Assembly (NCBI GenBank): GCA_021779235.1
Contig: JAJYBA010000080.1
Span: forward strand, 1 to 6,953
Reading direction: 5' to 3'
DNA: 6,953 nucleotides
DNA from: Bacillota bacterium
GTDB taxonomy: Bacteria; Bacillota; Clostridia; Clostridiales; Clostridiaceae
Shown here: positions 4,367-6,953 of the stretch, piece after piece
Layout of the letters: each line of letters starts with the position of its first letter
How positions within the stretch are numbered: the first letter of the stretch is position 1
The notes under the pieces: model-generated
Told to the model about the DNA's origin: nothing
Seen by the model: only the letters and a program-made list of their open reading frames with translations
The model's database searches: none
Translations under genes and position numbers: made by a program

Positions 4367-6676
4367 ATGTTATCCAAAAAACTATTAGCTATTTCTACAT
4401 CTTTAATGCTACTTCTAGGTACAGCAGGTTTTAATCCTCAAACAACTGCAAATGTTAGCCCAGAGCAAATTTATAGTGAGAATGCTTACTACCAGTATGG
4501 AGGGCCAGTGGATACAAGCATTGCTAGGGAAGACAAAGTAATTGAGATGCTTAAAAAGGAAGGCAAGATTTCTAAGGATGCAAGCAAACAGGATGCTCAC
4601 GAAGCCTATATTAAATACATGAATGCAAAGGCAAAAGGAAATCAACTAAAATCAATATCCAAGCAGAAGAAGAGCTTAAAGGCTGAACAAGGAAAACAAT
4701 TATCTAGTTATTTACAATCAGGAACGACTACAGTAACTGCTCCTACAAAGACCGTTAATGCACTTGTATTGCTCATTGATTATACAGATTTTAAGCACAA
4801 TAATATAAAACCAACTGAAAGCGATATGTATTATGCTGATTACAATACAGCTCATTTTAATGACATGATTTTCGGAGACAATGGATACACTGGACCAAAT
4901 GGACAAAATCTTATATCTATGAAACAGTATTATTTAGCTCAATCTGGAGGCAGTCTTTTAGTTCAGGGACAGGTAGCTGGCTGGTATACTGCTGCTAATA
5001 ATGCTGCTTACTACGGTGGAAATGATGCAAGTGGAGATGATTTAAATCCTAGAGCCTTAGTTAAAGAAGCTATTACACAGGCTGCAGCAAGTATAGATCT
5101 AACAAAATTTGACACTGAAGATAGATATGATTTTGATGGAGATAAAGACTATAACGAACCAGATGGAATTATAGATCATATAATGGTTATTCATTCTGGT
5201 GTTGGTGAAGAAGCTGGCGGCGGAGCTCTTGGCGACAATGCTATCTGGTCACACAGCTGGGATTTAGGCGAAAACTATCAAATTCCAGGAACAAACTTTA
5301 AGGCTTTTGACTATACCCTACAACCAGAAGACGGAGCAGCAGGAGTATTTGCTCATGAATTTGGCCATGATCTTGGACTTCCTGACGAGTACGATACTCA
5401 ATATAGTTCTTCCACAGGTGAGCCTATTGCTGCTTGGTCAATAATGTCCTCAGGAAGCTGGAGCGGAACAATTCCAGGAACTGAACCTTCAGGCTTTAGC
5501 CCTTATGCTAAGCAGTTTTTCCAAGCAAACTACGCTGGAAATTGGCAAAAGGCAGCTGTACTTGATTTCAATACTCTTACTTCAACGGGAACTGCCGTTA
5601 ACCTAAGACAGGCAAGCGATAATAGTCTGGGTGCGGAAGAGCAGCAGGCTGTTAGAATCAGCTTGCCAGACAAAGCTACAAAGGTAATTACTCCGCCAAC
5701 CGGTTCTTTGGCTTACTGGGGAAGTAAAGGCAAGGATGGCGAAAAGGTTGCAACATCTATGCAAACCATTTCACCTATTGCTCTTCCAGCAGGGACTAGA
5801 CCATCTCTAACCTTCAGTACATGGTATGATATAGAAAAGGGCTGGGATTATGGAGCAGTTAAAGTAAGCACAAATGGTACAGATTGGACTGATTTATCTG
5901 GAAACATTACAACTACTACTCATGATCCAGCAGCAGTAGTGGATGTAACTAACCTTATTACAGGGATCTCCAGTGGCTGGGATACAGCAACCTTTAATTT
6001 AAGTTCTTATTCAGGAAAAAATATATATCTGAAGTTTACTTACAATACTGATGAAGCTGTTTACGGATCCGGCTTCTACATTGATAATATTAAGATTACA
6101 GCCTCTAAGAAGGTTTTATTCACTGATGACCCAGATACAAGTAACGCCTTCACTTTTGATGGTTTCTCAAAGAGTAACGGAGTTCTAAATACTAAACAGT
6201 ATTACTTGGTAGAATGGAGAAACTTAAATGGAGTAGATATGGCTCTTGCCCACAATGCAATTGGCAATGGCGTGTTTGCCTATGACCCTGGAATGGTGGT
6301 TTGGTATGTTGATGAGTATTATTCAGACAACTGGACAGGTACTCACCCAGGTAACGGATACCTGGGAATAGTTGATGCTGACCTCAATAATATTACTTGG
6401 ATGGACGGCAGAAAAGCTTATTATGCCGACAACCTATTCCAGATGAAGGACTCTGCTTTCAGCAAAAAAGCTCAAAGTAACTTTAATATAACCTCTGGCA
6501 CTAGTACAGCAACAGACAAAAATTTAACATCATACCCAGCCTTTACTGATGCCACTAATTATCTAAACTCCTCACTGTCATACGTAGGACGCAATATTCC
6601 TCATATTGGCTTGAAGATAGATATAACAACTCAGGCTGCTGATAACTCTACAGCAACCATAACAGTAAGAAAGTAA
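4367..6676 (+). CDS. inhA: Secreted immune inhibitor A-type M6 metalloprotease
   Basis: The 769-aa protein is a secreted zinc protease of family M6; Bacillus thuringiensis InhA degrades insect antimicrobial peptides. A signal peptide covers about 1-28: KK at 4-5, a hydrophobic LLAISTSLMLLLGTAGF, and possible cleavage after A20 or A28. A helical propeptide follows to about 125. The catalytic domain (about 126-420) has HEFGHDLGLPDEYD with H330, E331, H334 and D340 (HExxHxxGxxD) and a Met-turn WSIMSSGSW around M360. D255-D270 is a Ca-loop-like DFDGDKDYNEPDGIID. Residues about 450-580 form a jelly-roll-like domain (WYDIEKGWDYG at 486-496, GSGFYIDNI at 567-575), and from about 600 the InhA C-terminal region has YLVEWRN at 613-619. 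Length is near that of Bacillus InhA. It appears complete, with GC higher than its neighbours in places (30 of 60 at 5221-5280 against 20 of 60 at 3241-3300 in the chemoreceptor). Confidence 0.95.
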   Translation: MLSKKLLAISTSLMLLLGTAGFNPQTTANVSPEQIYSENAYYQYGGPVDTSIAREDKVIEMLKKEGKISKDASKQDAHEAYIKYMNAKAKGNQLKSISKQKKSLKAEQGKQLSSYLQSGTTTVTAPTKTVNALVLLIDYTDFKHNNIKPTESDMYYADYNTAHFNDMIFGDNGYTGPNGQNLISMKQYYLAQSGGSLLVQGQVAGWYTAANNAAYYGGNDASGDDLNPRALVKEAITQAAASIDLTKFDTEDRYDFDGDKDYNEPDGIIDHIMVIHSGVGEEAGGGALGDNAIWSHSWDLGENYQIPGTNFKAFDYTLQPEDGAAGVFAHEFGHDLGLPDEYDTQYSSSTGEPIAAWSIMSSGSWSGTIPGTEPSGFSPYAKQFFQANYAGNWQKAAVLDFNTLTSTGTAVNLRQASDNSLGAEEQQAVRISLPDKATKVITPPTGSLAYWGSKGKDGEKVATSMQTISPIALPAGTRPSLTFSTWYDIEKGWDYGAVKVSTNGTDWTDLSGNITTTTHDPAAVVDVTNLITGISSGWDTATFNLSSYSGKNIYLKFTYNTDEAVYGSGFYIDNIKITASKKVLFTDDPDTSNAFTFDGFSKSNGVLNTKQYYLVEWRNLNGVDMALAHNAIGNGVFAYDPGMVVWYVDEYYSDNWTGTHPGNGYLGIVDADLNNITWMDGRKAYYADNLFQMKDSAFSKKAQSNFNITSGTSTATDKNLTSYPAFTDATNYLNSSLSYVGRNIPHIGLKIDITTQAADNSTATITVRK

Positions 6677-6697
6677 AAACTGAAGTACCTTTTATTG

Positions 6698-6737
6698 AAC
6701 ACCTCTTATGATACTATGATATCTAAGGGGTGTTTTT
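6698..6737 (+). terminator. Intrinsic terminator after the protease gene
   Basis: AACACCTCTTA (6698-6708) pairs with TAAGGGGTGTT (6724-6734), 11 bp with one G-U. GATA/TATC (6710-6713 with 6720-6723) extends the stem past one bulged T, leaving a 6-nt loop. T6733-6737 is the T-run. It begins 21 nt after the stop codon. Confidence 0.9.
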
Positions 6738-6746
6738 ATAAAAGGG

Positions 6747-6784
6747 ACTAGAAAATGACTTCCTGCCATCCTCCATTTTCTAGT
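6747..6784. repeat. Perfect 11-bp inverted repeat
   Basis: ACTAGAAAATG (6747-6757) and CATTTTCTAGT (6774-6784) are exact inverted copies separated by 16 bp of pyrimidine-rich DNA containing TCCTGCCATCC. No T-run follows, and the site lies just after a complete terminator, so it is not needed for termination. TAGAAAATGAC from its left arm (6749-6759) recurs exactly at 6940-6950. It could be one end of a small interspersed repeat or MITE-like element running past the window edge, or an RNA structure. Confidence 0.5.
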
Positions 6785-6905
6785 AGAAAGGTTAAAATTT
6801 AAATATAAAGCTTTTGAAAATATAGAAATGTTCGATTTAAGAAGAATGGACAGGTGATCTGAATGTATTTCATATGTTAAAAAATGGTGATTAGTTATAT
6901 GGGAC

Positions 6906-6923
6906 TATGATATAATTATCATA
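6906..6923 (+). promoter_or_regulatory. Extended -10 promoter element covered by a palindrome
   Basis: TGATATAAT (6908-6916) is an extended -10 with perfect TATAAT at 6911-6916; no clear -35 is seen 16-18 bp upstream. TATGATA (6906-6912) and TATCATA (6917-6923) are perfect inverted arms around TAAT, so the palindrome overlaps the whole -10. The right half resembles a Fur-type half-site (ATTATCA), but the 7-1-7 spacing of a Fur or PerR box is not met. A repressor operator for the next gene is likely; its identity is open. Confidence 0.45.
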
Positions 6924-6945
6924 AGTTAAGAGGACATTGTAGAAA

Positions 6946-6953
6946 ATGACAAA
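6946..6953 (+). CDS. Possible first codons of the next gene (cut by the window)
   Basis: ATG 6946-6948 is followed by ACA and the window edge. AAGAGGA (6928-6934) is a ribosome-binding site 11 nt upstream, rather far. The promoter element at 6908-6916 is correctly placed for a short leader. The ATG also lies inside the repeated 11-mer TAGAAAATGAC, so it may instead belong to a repeat. The product cannot be told from this. Confidence 0.25.

Noticed and set aside
6809..6926. Possible decayed coding sequence on the plus strand
   Set aside because: One frame gives protein-like stretches (KAFENIEMFDLRRMDR), but in-frame stops break it and no family or start site can be recognised; it is no better than chance.

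Overview
The window looks like chromosomal DNA of a low-GC, Gram-positive, anaerobe-type Firmicute, most likely Clostridium or a close relative. The DNA is AT-rich, Shine-Dalgarno sites are strong and purine-rich, and the gene content fits: a small sigma factor followed by DUF1659 and DUF2922 proteins, a clostridial-type chemoreceptor, and a secreted immune-inhibitor-A M6 metalloprotease. All intact genes lie on the + strand. No tRNA, rRNA, CRISPR array or complete transposase was seen.

Layout. 1-102 is the 3' end of an unrecognised gene. 79-153 holds six 11-bp units built on AGTAA, ending in a strong promoter with an extended -10. Its leader (about 160-339) carries two tandem terminator-like hairpins. 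Next come a 177-aa sigma-70-like factor (340-873), an intergenic dyad (964-984), a DUF1659 protein (1027-1251) and a DUF2922 protein (1302-1538), closed by a long palindromic terminator (1541-1586).

1587-1910 has no intact gene. It holds the 3' part of a small Trp/Gly/Arg-rich minus-strand gene without a start codon (1594-1742). Abutting it is a stretch of about 98 bp that resembles the right end and guide-RNA region of an IS200/IS605 TnpB element (1743-1840), but with no tnpB. A good promoter (1840-1868) begins at the edge of that remnant and drives a TetR-family regulator (1911-2501).

A candidate TetR operator (2517-2532) lies between the regulator and a 565-aa methyl-accepting chemotaxis protein (2574-4271). 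No terminator follows the chemoreceptor. The next gene, the M6 protease (4367-6676), has its ribosome-binding site inside a 9-bp perfect hairpin. The protease ends at a strong terminator (6698-6737). The last 215 bases hold an 11-bp inverted repeat, a repeated 11-mer, a promoter-like site covered by a palindrome, and possibly the first codons of another gene.

How the parts may work together (inference): 79-1586 is a self-contained sigma/DUF1659/DUF2922 module whose transcription appears controlled by the phased repeats and leader hairpins. The second half could link environmental sensing (TetR plus chemoreceptor) to a secreted protease. The RBS hairpin would silence protease translation on read-through mRNA from the chemoreceptor.
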